Made by a program: the position numbers and the translations under genes. Shown piece after piece: positions 43,670-53,264 of a DNA stretch of 64,000 nucleotides. Under the pieces are notes generated by a model. It was not told the origin of the DNA and made no database searches. It saw only the letters and a list, made by a program, of their open reading frames with translations. Numbering within the stretch: the first letter of the stretch is position 1; every line of letters begins with the position of its first letter. The DNA comes from Hungatella hathewayi (GTDB taxonomy: Bacteria > Bacillota > Clostridia > Lachnospirales > Lachnospiraceae), in assembly GCA_025149285.1 (NCBI GenBank), contig CP102274.1, positions 5,544,001-5,608,000 on the forward strand, in the 5' to 3' direction.

Positions 43670-45458
43670 CTGCCTCCTCCGCCTTTTGGCAAACCGGTAT
43701 TTCCACCGTCACTGCAGTTCCCTCTCCCGGCTTACTTTCCAGCTCCACACCGTAGTTGTCTCCATAGTTCAACCGGATTCTGTCCTGAATATTATGGAGC
43801 CCTACACCGGTAAGCTTATCGAAGCCCTCATACAGAAATCCCTGTCCATTATCCCGAATTTGAAACTGTACCCGGTCTCCTAAAAGCCTTCCGGTTATCA
43901 GGATCCGGTTATCAATATTATCCTCTCCAAAGCCATGCTGCATGGCATTTTCCACCACCGGCTGAAGCAGCATTTTTAAGATCAGGCAATTCTCCAGCTT
44001 CGGATCGATATCAAACTTTATATGAACACTGCTACAGCACCGCCCTTCCTGGATGCACACGTAGTTTTTGATAAATTTTATTTCCTCTGGGATGAAAACG
44101 GGCATATCGATCTTTTTGCAACTGTACTCTAACATATTGACCAGGGCCACTATCATCCGCGCGATCTCCTCATTCCCCGCCCGCACCGCCATCCACTTCA
44201 CGGTATTTAAGGTATTATAGAGAAAATGGGAATTGATCTGGGAATTGAGAGCTGTCTGCTCCATGGTCAGCCGTTCTCTCTCTTTTACTATATTTTCATG
44301 CATCAGCTTATCCACCTCAGCCACCATGGTGTTAAAGCTTAAGGCCAGCTCAGATAAGTCTTTATCTTTCGGTGTCTCCACTTTTGTGGAAAAATCACCG
44401 CGGCTGACACGGCTCATGCTCCTTATTAAGCTGGTGACCGGTTTTACAATACCAGCTGACAGGCTTGAGGCGAGAAGAGCCGCGGACACCATACAGGCAC
44501 CGACCACGGCCGCCCATACCTTACGGAACCGGTCCAGTTCCTGCTTAAGCATTCGTCCGCTGTTGATCTGAATAATCGAGAATCCGCTGTTTCCTACGCG
44601 GCGTTTCCGAATCGTACCGCTGTCTCTTCCATAGTCCAGATGAATGGAAAAGTTTCCGTCCTCCTCCACGCCTCCGTCGACTGCAGATAGAATCTGCGCC
44701 AGATTATACGCCCCCAGGGAAACGTCTGCCGCAGGAAGTCCCGCCATGGACTCCTTCGGCGCAAAGATTACCCGTCCTTCTTCATCCACGACAAACGCCA
44801 TATCGCTGTCATCCATCTCCATACAGTCCATGGCCTCCCTGATCTTTTCATAGCTCAAATCAATCTGTACCAGCCCGATGACGCTGTTTCCCGTATATCG
44901 GTTTAAATACGTTACGATACTGACCACCAGAGGATCCGCTGCTCCGGGGTTCAAGTATTTGTAAGCGGCCGGATGCGTTGGTACGGTAATACTTTCGCCT
45001 GGCTGGTCTTCCCGAATCTTCGTCCAGTCATTTTCGGCATATTCACGTTTATTCCAGCCAGCATTGGACGAATAGGCGCCTCCGTCAAACGCCAGCAGAT
45101 AGATGTGATCGATGGAATTATTGGCAATCCGGATGTTCGACAGCGTGCCGTTTATATTGCGCATCAGGTTTAAGCGCTCATAGGCATTCATCTCTGTATA
45201 GCCGGAAAACAGGTCGGAGGTAACAGAAAGTCCCAGAACCTGGTTCAGCACCACCTCACTCTGCTTGACGATATCCTGCATCTTCGCCTCCATCAGCCTC
45301 AAGGTGTTCTCCTGATACGTCCAGGTCTTATCCTGGTAGAAGTCCTTCACATTCCTGTAGTAAACTACCGCCAGTATCAGCCCCGGAATCAGCGACATCA
45401 GTACCATGGCAAGCGTAAATCTCACCTTCAGCGAACTCCTGTTTCCCTTCTCTCTCAT
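43647..45458 (-). CDS. YesM-type sensor histidine kinase
   Basis: The 603-aa kinase has a membrane helix at about 13-34, an extracellular Cache-like sensor (35-310), a second helix (315-337), a HAMP domain (338-390), the His_kinase domain with H411 in QINSHFLYNTLN, and an ATPase domain with RDNGQGF and GVGLHNIQDRI. It probably senses an extracellular sugar or its binding protein and phosphorylates the overlapping response regulator. GGGGGATAAGG precedes the ATG. Confidence 0.93.
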   Translation of the reverse strand: MREKGNRSSLKVRFTLAMVLMSLIPGLILAVVYYRNVKDFYQDKTWTYQENTLRLMEAKMQDIVKQSEVVLNQVLGLSVTSDLFSGYTEMNAYERLNLMRNINGTLSNIRIANNSIDHIYLLAFDGGAYSSNAGWNKREYAENDWTKIREDQPGESITVPTHPAAYKYLNPGAADPLVVSIVTYLNRYTGNSVIGLVQIDLSYEKIREAMDCMEMDDSDMAFVVDEEGRVIFAPKESMAGLPAADVSLGAYNLAQILSAVDGGVEEDGNFSIHLDYGRDSGTIRKRRVGNSGFSIIQINSGRMLKQELDRFRKVWAAVVGACMVSAALLASSLSAGIVKPVTSLIRSMSRVSRGDFSTKVETPKDKDLSELALSFNTMVAEVDKLMHENIVKERERLTMEQTALNSQINSHFLYNTLNTVKWMAVRAGNEEIARMIVALVNMLEYSCKKIDMPVFIPEEIKFIKNYVCIQEGRCCSSVHIKFDIDPKLENCLILKMLLQPVVENAMQHGFGEDNIDNRILITGRLLGDRVQFQIRDNGQGFLYEGFDKLTGVGLHNIQDRIRLNYGDNYGVELESKPGEGTAVTVEIPVCQKAEEADGEDFNC

Positions 45459-45473
45459 CCTTATCCCCCGTTG

Positions 45474-46181
45474 TTAAAACCAAAATATCCTTTCGTTAGT
45501 ACGATATTCCGAAAGCTCCATACAGAATACTTCCGGCTTCATCCTGTATTCCTTCTCTATTAATCCCTGAATCTTATCATAATCTCGTTCCCCGCCATAT
45601 CTGTCCGATGTGGAGATTCCCACCAGTCTCCCCCTCTTCATCTCCAGAATACAGTTAAAATACAGCGTCCTGTTGTCCGTAATCCACAACAGATATACAT
45701 GATCTCCATCTTTATCCCCCAAAAGCCGTCTCAACGATTCAAAATACCATCGCTCGCCCGTTTCCTTTCTCCGCACTGCAGTCATTCCAGCCGTATGCCC
45801 GAAGATACCATAGATTTTAGATATTGCCTCGTCAATATCGAGACGATACAGCTCCGCTTTCTGGCTTTCTGCGTAACACTGCCGCAGACCCTCCAGCGTA
45901 TAAATCCTGATTTCCATAATATCATAAAAATCCCGAAAAATCCGCTCCGTATTTAATTCTTCTCCTTCCATATACTGGGAAAGATCGAGAAACGGGCAGC
46001 CAGCTTCACTCTCACACACTGCGGCTGTCCCCCTGCTGCACTTAACAGCCCGGTACAAACCGGAAGACAGCCTTCTGACATGCAGGACCTGTCCTTGCCC
46101 GGATAAAGGCTGAAGGATTTCTCCCAGATGAGTCCAGAGCTCCGGATCCAAATATTCCACTTTTAAACCACTGTCTATCAT
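45474..46181 (-). CDS. Unrecognised 235-aa protein between GH35 and the sensor kinase
   Basis: The ATG at 46181 overlaps the GH35 stop (ATGA) and follows GGAGGAGAATGT, giving 235 aa. I do not recognise the family. There is no signal peptide, no long hydrophobic segment and no DNA-binding motif. The N-terminal part contains several cysteines (KCSRGTAAVCESEAGCPFL), followed by a helical middle; the C-terminal part shows alternating strands (HVYLLWITDNRTLYFNCILE). Tight coupling to GH35 upstream and, 15 bases later, to the histidine kinase suggests a cytoplasmic sensory or adaptor role. That is inference. Confidence 0.75.
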   Translation of the reverse strand: MIDSGLKVEYLDPELWTHLGEILQPLSGQGQVLHVRRLSSGLYRAVKCSRGTAAVCESEAGCPFLDLSQYMEGEELNTERIFRDFYDIMEIRIYTLEGLRQCYAESQKAELYRLDIDEAISKIYGIFGHTAGMTAVRRKETGERWYFESLRRLLGDKDGDHVYLLWITDNRTLYFNCILEMKRGRLVGISTSDRYGGERDYDKIQGLIEKEYRMKPEVFCMELSEYRTNERIFWF

Positions 46182-48286
46182 ACATTCTCCTCCACATACA
46201 AAATAGCCACAGTATAAGCGGGGATCTGTACAGTTATGCCGTTTTTCTCCATGTTTATTTTCACAGGCCCCTGCAGCACTGAAAAGCGGCGCCTTTCCGC
46301 ACTGGCATTCAACGCCCCCGCCGTCTGCAGCGGTGATTTCGAACCTCGCGGCAGTCGCCAAATGGATTCGCTAATGTGTTCATTTGGCTCGTCGCTAACG
46401 GAAATAAATGCCGTTTTCTCTTTTCCGGAAAGATTGGCTGTATAAAGCAGATGATCTCTGCTATTCTCTCTCCGGTGAACGGCCAGCTCGATCTCCGGAT
46501 CCCCACAGCCGTATTCTCTGCTCCGCCTTAAATGCTCCCAGAAACCGGCACCGATCTCTCCCGGCTCTTTTGCAAACAGAATTCCGGAGTCCTCCCCCTC
46601 TTCCACCATGTGTTTCAGTATTTCACAGGCTTTTAAGGTTCTGTCGTACCTGGGAATGACTGGCCCCAGAATTACCTTCTTTCCCGGCATACCGGCAAAA
46701 TCCGCCAGGCGCTTTTGCGTCTTCGCATCCATGATATCCCCCGATGCCGCCGCAATCACATCGTATTGGAGCCATCTGCCATAATCCAGATATTCATCAG
46801 AATAATCATAGATTTCATGTTCTTCGTCGAAGCGCTTCGCCAGTCCTTTTACCCATGCATCATCCCAGTAATTTAATTCCCTGTCCAGATAATATTCCGG
46901 TTCCCCCTCCGGCAGAAACAACGCCGCTGGAATATCCGGCCCCTTGATAAAACAATTTGACGAGAATGTATTACAATCCATCACGGAATGGAGAGCCTTC
47001 AGCCTCCCCATATCGTAATTTTTTAAAATCAGCACGCGGGGAGAGCGGTTAAAATGATATATTTCATGATCTTTCAACAGTCTCAGCAGATCCGAGAACA
47101 TCTCGTAATACGGCTTCCTGATTCTTCCGTCGTTAGTCACAGGACAGCCAGTCCACCGGTCCCGCTCCGCCAGCATATAAAAATTCACCCCCTTTAAACC
47201 ATTCATCACAGAATACAGGTATCCGAACCGCTCTTCCTCTGCGGTCAGAAGCATTTCCCGGTCAAACCAGGAGCCGGAACCAAATTCCGGCACGAACGGA
47301 AAACGGCTGCTGCCGGCCAGATACCGAATTCTCTCCTTCAGCATGGCCGCATCTCCCGGCTCCGGATAGGCATCGATCCCAGCCACCATAAGGCCTGGTA
47401 TCTCCTCATCTCTCTGAACCGAGACAGGCGTATAGTTCTGATATGCGCAGTTATGGAAAATCGGTACCGGAAGCTCCAGGCGGTTTATGATGTCCACCAG
47501 CCGCCCCAGAGCAGCGAGAATCTGATACTCCTTAAATTCTACCCAGTCCAGATAATAGCAGAGCGACGAAAAATCGCCTTCTTCAAAGCCGCAGGGCGGT
47601 TCTGTTTCCTGAAATCCGCTGTAATTTCTGTGATACCTCTCGTTCATGGCCGCCACGGTACCGTATCGCTCCACCAGGAATTTATGATACTGTGCCTTCG
47701 AGCAGTCCGAGTAATCCATAATATACGGCCTGTCCCGGAAGAAGTTGCACGTCTCGTTATCCGCCTGGATCAGGCAGATACAGCCGCTGCCGCCGCAGTG
47801 CCGCTGCAGAATCGGCTTCAGTTTCTGAAAATAAATCTCTGTCTTCTCATACAGCTTGTCACTTGCATAGGAAGGAATAGGAAAGGGACCTGTGGCATAG
47901 GGATACAAAACCGTGGTTCCCCATGGATTTTTCGCCTGAATCTCCTCATCCATCAGAATCCACTCCGGATATCCGAAACCGGTCATCTCTGCGTTGATAT
48001 GGGGCCCTGGGCGAACGATGACGGCCAGATTCATTTCCTCGCAGAGGGTTAAAAACAGGTCCAGATCTTTCTCTTCCTCAATCTCTCCAAAATCATACTT
48101 TCCTTCCTCATATTCATGAACCGACCACGGAATATACGTTTCCACGATCTCAAAACCCATGCCCCTGATCTGTGACAGAACAAGCCGCCAGTCCTTCTTC
48201 TTCGTCCTCCAGTAATGTATCGAGCCACTGTACAGAGGCCTTTCCACTCCGTTTATCCGGATTCCGTCATGTGTGAATTTCACCAT
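46178..48286 (-). CDS. GH35-like beta-galactosidase
   Basis: This 702-aa protein has the GH35 start (LYSGSIHYWR), the IVRPGPHINAEM motif (usually RPGPYICAEW), the likely acid/base E178 in LIQADNET and the nucleophile E334 in FVPEFGSGSW. After residue 400 come a ThuA/GATase-like region and small beta domains. No signal peptide, so it acts in the cytoplasm on imported oligosaccharides, releasing terminal beta-galactose. The altered motifs place it in a divergent subgroup, so specificity may differ. It follows the permease genes and has GGAGGAGG before the start. Confidence 0.85.
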   Translation of the reverse strand: MVKFTHDGIRINGVERPLYSGSIHYWRTKKKDWRLVLSQIRGMGFEIVETYIPWSVHEYEEGKYDFGEIEEEKDLDLFLTLCEEMNLAVIVRPGPHINAEMTGFGYPEWILMDEEIQAKNPWGTTVLYPYATGPFPIPSYASDKLYEKTEIYFQKLKPILQRHCGGSGCICLIQADNETCNFFRDRPYIMDYSDCSKAQYHKFLVERYGTVAAMNERYHRNYSGFQETEPPCGFEEGDFSSLCYYLDWVEFKEYQILAALGRLVDIINRLELPVPIFHNCAYQNYTPVSVQRDEEIPGLMVAGIDAYPEPGDAAMLKERIRYLAGSSRFPFVPEFGSGSWFDREMLLTAEEERFGYLYSVMNGLKGVNFYMLAERDRWTGCPVTNDGRIRKPYYEMFSDLLRLLKDHEIYHFNRSPRVLILKNYDMGRLKALHSVMDCNTFSSNCFIKGPDIPAALFLPEGEPEYYLDRELNYWDDAWVKGLAKRFDEEHEIYDYSDEYLDYGRWLQYDVIAAASGDIMDAKTQKRLADFAGMPGKKVILGPVIPRYDRTLKACEILKHMVEEGEDSGILFAKEPGEIGAGFWEHLRRSREYGCGDPEIELAVHRRENSRDHLLYTANLSGKEKTAFISVSDEPNEHISESIWRLPRGSKSPLQTAGALNASAERRRFSVLQGPVKINMEKNGITVQIPAYTVAILYVEENV

Positions 48287-48323
48287 GTTATTTCCTCCTC
48301 CGGCGCTTCCTTTCCGGACGCGC

Positions 48324-49175
48324 CTAACCCTTGACTGCTCCCGCTGTCATACCCGCTATCACCTGTTTCTGGAACAGCAGATACATAAAGACTACCGGAA
48401 CGATCGAGATGACGAAACCGGCGCAGAGGAGACCGTACTGTGTCACGTAAGATCCCTTCAACGCGGAGATTGTCATGGAAAGTGTCTTTCTGGCAGGTGT
48501 TGAGATCAGCACCAGCCCCAGAAGCAGATCGTTCCAGCAGTTTAAAAATGTGATGGTAGCCACCGTGGCGATTCCCGGTTTCGCTACCGGAAACACAATG
48601 TGAAAGAAGATTCCCGCCCGACCGCACCCGTCGATCGTAGCCGCCTCATCCAGCTCCCTGGGGATCCCCTCCATGAACCCGTTCATAATAAACATGGCAA
48701 AAGAGATGTTCACCGCCGTGTATACGATCATCAGGCCGGACAGATGGTCGATCAGATGAAGCCTTTTAAAGATCAGTACGGACGGAATCAAAAGCGCATG
48801 CACCGGAATCATGATTCCCAGAGAAAAATACACGGACAGCAGTCTGCTCTTTGTAACCCTTGTGAGAATATAGCTGGCCATGGACGTAATTACGGTAAGC
48901 ACCGCCAGCGTTATCAGGCAGACGAGAATACTGTTTACAAAACTCCGGCCGACTCTGGCTCCTTTCCACGCCTCCGCGTAGTTTGACCACACCGCCGTCT
49001 TCGGAAGACCGAAGGAATTGCTGTAAATCTCATTGTTATCCTTGAGCGAGGAAAAGACCACCCATATAAAAGGGTAAAGCGCTGCCACCGCCGATATGCT
49101 CATGATGGCATAGCACAAAACAGCGGTAACCCTATATTTCAGAGATCGTTTTAAAAATCGTTCCACAAGCCTCAC
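48324..49175 (-). CDS. ABC sugar transporter permease, CUT1 MalG type
   Basis: A GTG start overlapping the previous stop (GTGA) gives 283 aa; a second GTG at 49166, 8 bases after AAGGGG, is an equally good start. Six predicted helices and the EAA loop ELDEAATIDGCGRAGIFFHI are present. Works with the MalF-type protein upstream. No ATPase gene is in the operon. Confidence 0.9.
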   Translation of the reverse strand: MRLVERFLKRSLKYRVTAVLCYAIMSISAVAALYPFIWVVFSSLKDNNEIYSNSFGLPKTAVWSNYAEAWKGARVGRSFVNSILVCLITLAVLTVITSMASYILTRVTKSRLLSVYFSLGIMIPVHALLIPSVLIFKRLHLIDHLSGLMIVYTAVNISFAMFIMNGFMEGIPRELDEAATIDGCGRAGIFFHIVFPVAKPGIATVATITFLNCWNDLLLGLVLISTPARKTLSMTISALKGSYVTQYGLLCAGFVISIVPVVFMYLLFQKQVIAGMTAGAVKG

Positions 49176-50059
49176 CCCTTCTTTCTGTCTGCAAACCAGT
49201 TAAACAGTATGGTAACCGTTAAGGACACCGTCACAATGGTAATCGTCACCGCGCTTCCGAGGCCAAAATCAGAATTCACAAAGGCTGATTTATACATGAA
49301 TACCCCCAGATATGCGGAGCGCACTCCCGGCCCGCCTCCGGTCATGATCCAGGAATGATCGAATGCCTTCAACGATCCGGTCAGACACAGGATGATGCAG
49401 ATATTCATAAATCCGGTGATCTGCGGCAGGATGACGTGGAAGAATGACTGTAATTTCCCGGCTCCGTCGATCTGCGCGCTCTCGATTAAATCCTCCGGTA
49501 CTGATTGAAGTGCTCCTAAAAATATGGTTACATAAAGGCCTATGTACTGCCATACCTGCGGCGCCATCACCGCATATAACAGTGTACGCGGGTTGGACAG
49601 CCAGTTCGTCGCAAATCTCCCCAGACCGACCGCAGTCAGGATTTTATTGAAAATACCGATTTCGCTGTTATAAAACAGGGAAAACATCAGACCGATGGCA
49701 ACCGGTGCGATAACCACCGGAAGAAAATAGATGGTGCGGAAGATCTTCATCCCCTTCGTCCAGCTGTATAAGAGGTAAGCCAGAAGAATTCCTGCTCCGA
49801 TCTGGATGATGAGAGAGATCACAGTAAGCTTTACCGTGTTGGAAAATGTGAGCCAGTAGTCGCTGTCCGCCGCAAGCTCCCTGTAATTGGCAAGTCCTGC
49901 AAAGACCTTCGCAGAAACGCCGTTCCAGGTCGTCAGGCTGTACCAGAATGTGAGAATCAGCGGCAGGAACAGAAAGACCGTGTAGATTAAAAATGCCGGT
50001 GCCAGGAACATCACAGTAACCGGCAGATTATGATATTTTTTCAAGTATTTTCTTTTCAT
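49172..50059 (-). CDS. ABC sugar transporter permease, CUT1 MalF type
   Basis: The 295-aa protein has six predicted helices and the EAA loop DLIESAQIDGAGKLQSFFHV. It overlaps the MalG-type gene by 4 bases. A hairpin at 50076-50106 separates it from the binding-protein gene, as in the other two importers in this window. Confidence 0.9.
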   Translation of the reverse strand: MKRKYLKKYHNLPVTVMFLAPAFLIYTVFLFLPLILTFWYSLTTWNGVSAKVFAGLANYRELAADSDYWLTFSNTVKLTVISLIIQIGAGILLAYLLYSWTKGMKIFRTIYFLPVVIAPVAIGLMFSLFYNSEIGIFNKILTAVGLGRFATNWLSNPRTLLYAVMAPQVWQYIGLYVTIFLGALQSVPEDLIESAQIDGAGKLQSFFHVILPQITGFMNICIILCLTGSLKAFDHSWIMTGGGPGVRSAYLGVFMYKSAFVNSDFGLGSAVTITIVTVSLTVTILFNWFADRKKG

Positions 50060-50075
50060 GCGATCACCTTAAAAC

Positions 50076-50106
50076 GGGGCCGTTCCTTTCGTCCCGGAAC
50101 AGCCCC
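50076..50106 (-). promoter_or_regulatory. Hairpin between binding-protein and permease genes
   Basis: On the minus strand GGGGCTGTTCC pairs with GGAACGGCCCC around a 9-base loop, followed by GTTTT. Acts probably as a partial terminator or mRNA-stabilising structure. Confidence 0.65.
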
Positions 50107-50119
50107 ATTATTTCCCCGT

Positions 50120-51529
50120 TTACTTATTATTTTTGTCCAAAACCGCCTGTACTTTGTCAATCAGCTCCTGCGGCGTCAGCGCTTTGATAAAGAACTCGTC
50201 TAAGCTGGAATCCATCATATTAACGGCATCCTGATCGGGCATGGTTGTATAGTGGACGGAAATCAGCTTTTTATCCTGGGCATATTCCATCATTTTCTTA
50301 AAGATAAGCTTCTGGCTGTCCATGTCAATTTCAATATTCTTTGCCGGAATCATGCCGCTCTTCGTCAGTTCTGCGGATAATTCATCAGAAGCCAGGAAAT
50401 CGCAGAGCTTCACCACGGCATCGTGCTTTGCCGCATCCTCAAAGGAAGCCTTATTAATTTCAAATCCGTATACCGTAAATCCTGTCATGATACCGGCCGG
50501 ATCGATATCCGCGTCAGGGAGCATGGGCAAGGGTACGATCTCACTGGCTTCCTGAATCTCTTCCGGTATGGACTCAAACATCCATGGATACGTATAGGTC
50601 ATAGCTGCCTTCCTGTCGGTATAAAGCTGAAGGCTCGCAGCCCATCCCCCATTTGCCACCGTATCCGCAGGAAACATCTTCTGATCGATCATATCCTTTA
50701 TATTGTTCGCTACCTTAAGCGCATTCCCGGTATTGAAGGTCCTGGTCGCGGCCAGCTCCTCCAGCTCCTTTGCCGCCCCGTCATACTGGCCGTACAGTTC
50801 ACTGAAAAAGAATTCAGATGGTGTTCCGCCGTTACTGCCGATCGCGATTGGGATTATGCCCTTTTCGTTAAAAGTCTTTGCTGTCTTTAAAAGCTCCTCA
50901 TAAGTCTTTGGAATGTCCAGACCGTTCTCTTCAAACAGCTGTTTATTAGCCAGGAAAATCCCCCTGGTAGATTCAATCGGGATTCCGTAGGTCTTTCCGT
51001 CGGAAGCCGTATAATATCCGAAGGAGGTCGGTTCAAATCCGTCTCTCTTTACCTGATCCGACGCGTTAAAGTACTCTTCCACATCGAGCAGCAGTCCCGC
51101 TTCCACCATATCGGTCATCATCGCACCGCCCCAATAGGTAAACACATCCGGCAGATCACCGGAAGCTGTCTGTGTCTTAATCTTTGTCTTATAGTCTTCT
51201 GTGCTGTAAGTCTCCAGAGTAATATCCATCGTATCGGCATTCGCTTCCTGAAATTCCTGAAACTTCGGATAGAAATAGTGATACTTGGAGTCCCCCTCAC
51301 CCCAGTTTGTTGCAAGAACCAGTGATACCTTCTTCTTTGGCGCGGCACTCTCTTTCCCCGCTTCCGAAGCCTGTTCCTTTCCTGTTTCTCCGGTCTGCGC
51401 CTCCTTTGTATCCTGAACCGCCGTCTCCTGGACCTTTGTTTCCTGAGTCTTTCCACCGCAGGCTGTTAGGCCCGCGCACATTGTTCCGGCAAGAATCAGG
51501 GCTGCCGCTTTACAGATACTTTTCCTCAT
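50120..51529 (-). CDS. Extracellular sugar-binding lipoprotein of an ABC importer
   Basis: This 469-aa protein has a lipoprotein signal with lipobox LTAC (C24), a charged E/T/K/A-rich linker to about residue 68, and a family-1 solute-binding fold. It is the first gene of the GH35 operon. AAGGAGGAGG precedes the ATG. With a beta-galactosidase downstream, its ligand is probably a galactose-containing oligosaccharide. Confidence 0.9.
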   Translation of the reverse strand: MRKSICKAAALILAGTMCAGLTACGGKTQETKVQETAVQDTKEAQTGETGKEQASEAGKESAAPKKKVSLVLATNWGEGDSKYHYFYPKFQEFQEANADTMDITLETYSTEDYKTKIKTQTASGDLPDVFTYWGGAMMTDMVEAGLLLDVEEYFNASDQVKRDGFEPTSFGYYTASDGKTYGIPIESTRGIFLANKQLFEENGLDIPKTYEELLKTAKTFNEKGIIPIAIGSNGGTPSEFFFSELYGQYDGAAKELEELAATRTFNTGNALKVANNIKDMIDQKMFPADTVANGGWAASLQLYTDRKAAMTYTYPWMFESIPEEIQEASEIVPLPMLPDADIDPAGIMTGFTVYGFEINKASFEDAAKHDAVVKLCDFLASDELSAELTKSGMIPAKNIEIDMDSQKLIFKKMMEYAQDKKLISVHYTTMPDQDAVNMMDSSLDEFFIKALTPQELIDKVQAVLDKNNK

Positions 51530-51597
51530 AGTATAAGTCCTCCTCCTTATAGTAGCATCATTCTATTTGAACCTGCGCAGGTATTTCTGATGGTTTT

Positions 51598-51626
51598 ATT
51601 ATAGGGGAATAGAGGGCGGAAATAAA
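51598..51626 (-). promoter_or_regulatory. Activator-dependent promoter candidate of the importer-GH35 operon
   Basis: On the minus strand: TTTATT, 17 bases, TATAAT. The -10 box is perfect and the -35 poor, which fits activation by the YesN-type regulator encoded at the end of the same operon. Confidence 0.5.
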
Positions 51627-51694
51627 TAGGAATAAATTATGGGAAATCTTATAAATTATTACACTATTTACATAAATAATATTATAGCCGCAGA

Positions 51695-51731
51695 AGAATC
51701 CCTGGCCGAATTTCTTCGAGCCAGGGATTCT
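51695..51731 (-). terminator. Terminator after the sulfatase operon
   Basis: AGAATCCCTGGC pairs perfectly with GCCAGGGATTCT, and the loop holds a further CGAA/TTCG stem. The T-run is short on both strands. It lies 44 bases after the sulfatase stop. Confidence 0.7.
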
Positions 51732-51774
51732 TTCTCCATTATTGATCACAGCCTTCTCTCAGCAGGTTCCTCTT

Positions 51775-53250
51775 TCAGGCAAAACCAAATCGCAGATACA
51801 GTTCCTCCGGAGCATCGTTGAGCCTCATAAGCCGAACCATGCTCTGCTCCATTTTTCCCACTATTTCTTCCGATACAATCGGATGCTTCTGCCCCGGATC
51901 ATTCCATAAATCAAACAGATAGTCTCCTTCCTCAATACACCGGATCGCCTTATCCGCATCAATCTGCATAACAGGACAATTTTTTGTAAAGGAAAAGGCT
52001 TCATGACGTTCCATAGATTCTAATTCCCTCGGAGAAAAGAAGTCCATCATATGTGTTGGCATTAATGTATACTCATGAAGGGGAATCTCTAAATTTCTCG
52101 GAGCCCTCATATATACGTACCTTCCATCTGTACAGCATATATGCGCCCCAAATATACCAAACAATCCGCATGAACGGCTGCCTTTATCTTCCCCTATAAT
52201 CTGCGCTATATCCTGCCCCTGCATATCTTCGGCAGGATCGATACCGAAAAACTTCAGAATCGTAACCGGCAGATCTATGGTCTGCACAAGCGCTGTCCTG
52301 CTCGTTCCGGCAGATTCAGGGAATCTTGGATCCCAGATGAACAGCGGCGTATGGACAATCTCATCGTAGCACAGCATATAGTTCTTCGCCCAATACCCGT
52401 GTTCTCCCAGCATGTATCCATGATCGGTATTGACGATAACCATCGTGTCTTCCCACAGATTCTTTTCATCCATGTAATCCAGCAGACGGCCTAACTGCTC
52501 ATCACACATTGTCAGATCAGCAAAATAAGAGTAACGTACCTCCTCGATTTCATCAGGAGCTTCCGTGACCGGTCCATAATCCGGCCACTCATACTTTTTC
52601 CCTTTTACCTTCCCGGGATACATCTCTTTAAACTCCCTGCCCGCCATAAAAGGCTCATGGGGTGAAAACGACTCTATCTGTAAAAAGAAAGAATCCTTCC
52701 CTTCATTTTCTCTCAAAAATCCAAGGCCCTGGTCGAAGGTCTTCACCAATGGGTACTGGTCTTTTTCGGTCACTCTTGTCCGGTTCGCCAGGTTCTGCCT
52801 GTACAGTTCGCTGCGCAGTCCTTCTGTAAATACGGCAAAATTCGGGTCCGTATCCTCTGCGCCTCCAACCACAGGGGCCCAGGGATCGCCCTCCTGTCCC
52901 CGTATATTTTCCCATGTGGTATACTGAGTGTGATACGTTGCACCTCCGCATTCCCAATAATGGCCGTGATCGCTGACCAGATGGCTGTGGATCCCATGCT
53001 CCCGCAGAATTCCCGGCATGGAATCATCAAAAGGCTCCAGAGGTCCCCAGGACCGGTGCAAAAAATTATACCGTCCCGTGTGCAGCTCTCTCCTTGCGGG
53101 AATACAGGGCAGACTTCCGGCGTAGCTGTTCTCAAACCGCACGGTTTTCTGTGCCAATCTGAGGAAATTCGGAGTGATTGTCTCCCGACAGCCATACGGT
53201 TCAAGAAATCTGCGGTTTAAGGAATCAAACATGATCATAATTGCTTTCAT
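51775..53250 (-). CDS. Type I sulfatase, Cys-type (A)
   Basis: The ATG at 53250 follows GAAAGGGGGAACTGGT and gives 491 aa. The sulfatase signature is LPCIPARRELHTGR, with C49 converted to formylglycine in active enzymes; metal residues include D9 (MFDS) and NTDHGYMLGEHG. Cys-type sulfatases in anaerobes need an anSME radical-SAM maturase, which is not in this window. No signal peptide is seen, so desulfation should occur inside the cell. It follows sulfatase B by 14 bases. The substrate is unknown. Confidence 0.93.
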   Translation of the reverse strand: MKAIMIMFDSLNRRFLEPYGCRETITPNFLRLAQKTVRFENSYAGSLPCIPARRELHTGRYNFLHRSWGPLEPFDDSMPGILREHGIHSHLVSDHGHYWECGGATYHTQYTTWENIRGQEGDPWAPVVGGAEDTDPNFAVFTEGLRSELYRQNLANRTRVTEKDQYPLVKTFDQGLGFLRENEGKDSFFLQIESFSPHEPFMAGREFKEMYPGKVKGKKYEWPDYGPVTEAPDEIEEVRYSYFADLTMCDEQLGRLLDYMDEKNLWEDTMVIVNTDHGYMLGEHGYWAKNYMLCYDEIVHTPLFIWDPRFPESAGTSRTALVQTIDLPVTILKFFGIDPAEDMQGQDIAQIIGEDKGSRSCGLFGIFGAHICCTDGRYVYMRAPRNLEIPLHEYTLMPTHMMDFFSPRELESMERHEAFSFTKNCPVMQIDADKAIRCIEEGDYLFDLWNDPGQKHPIVSEEIVGKMEQSMVRLMRLNDAPEELYLRFGFA

Positions 53251-53264
53251 ACCAGTTCCCCCTT

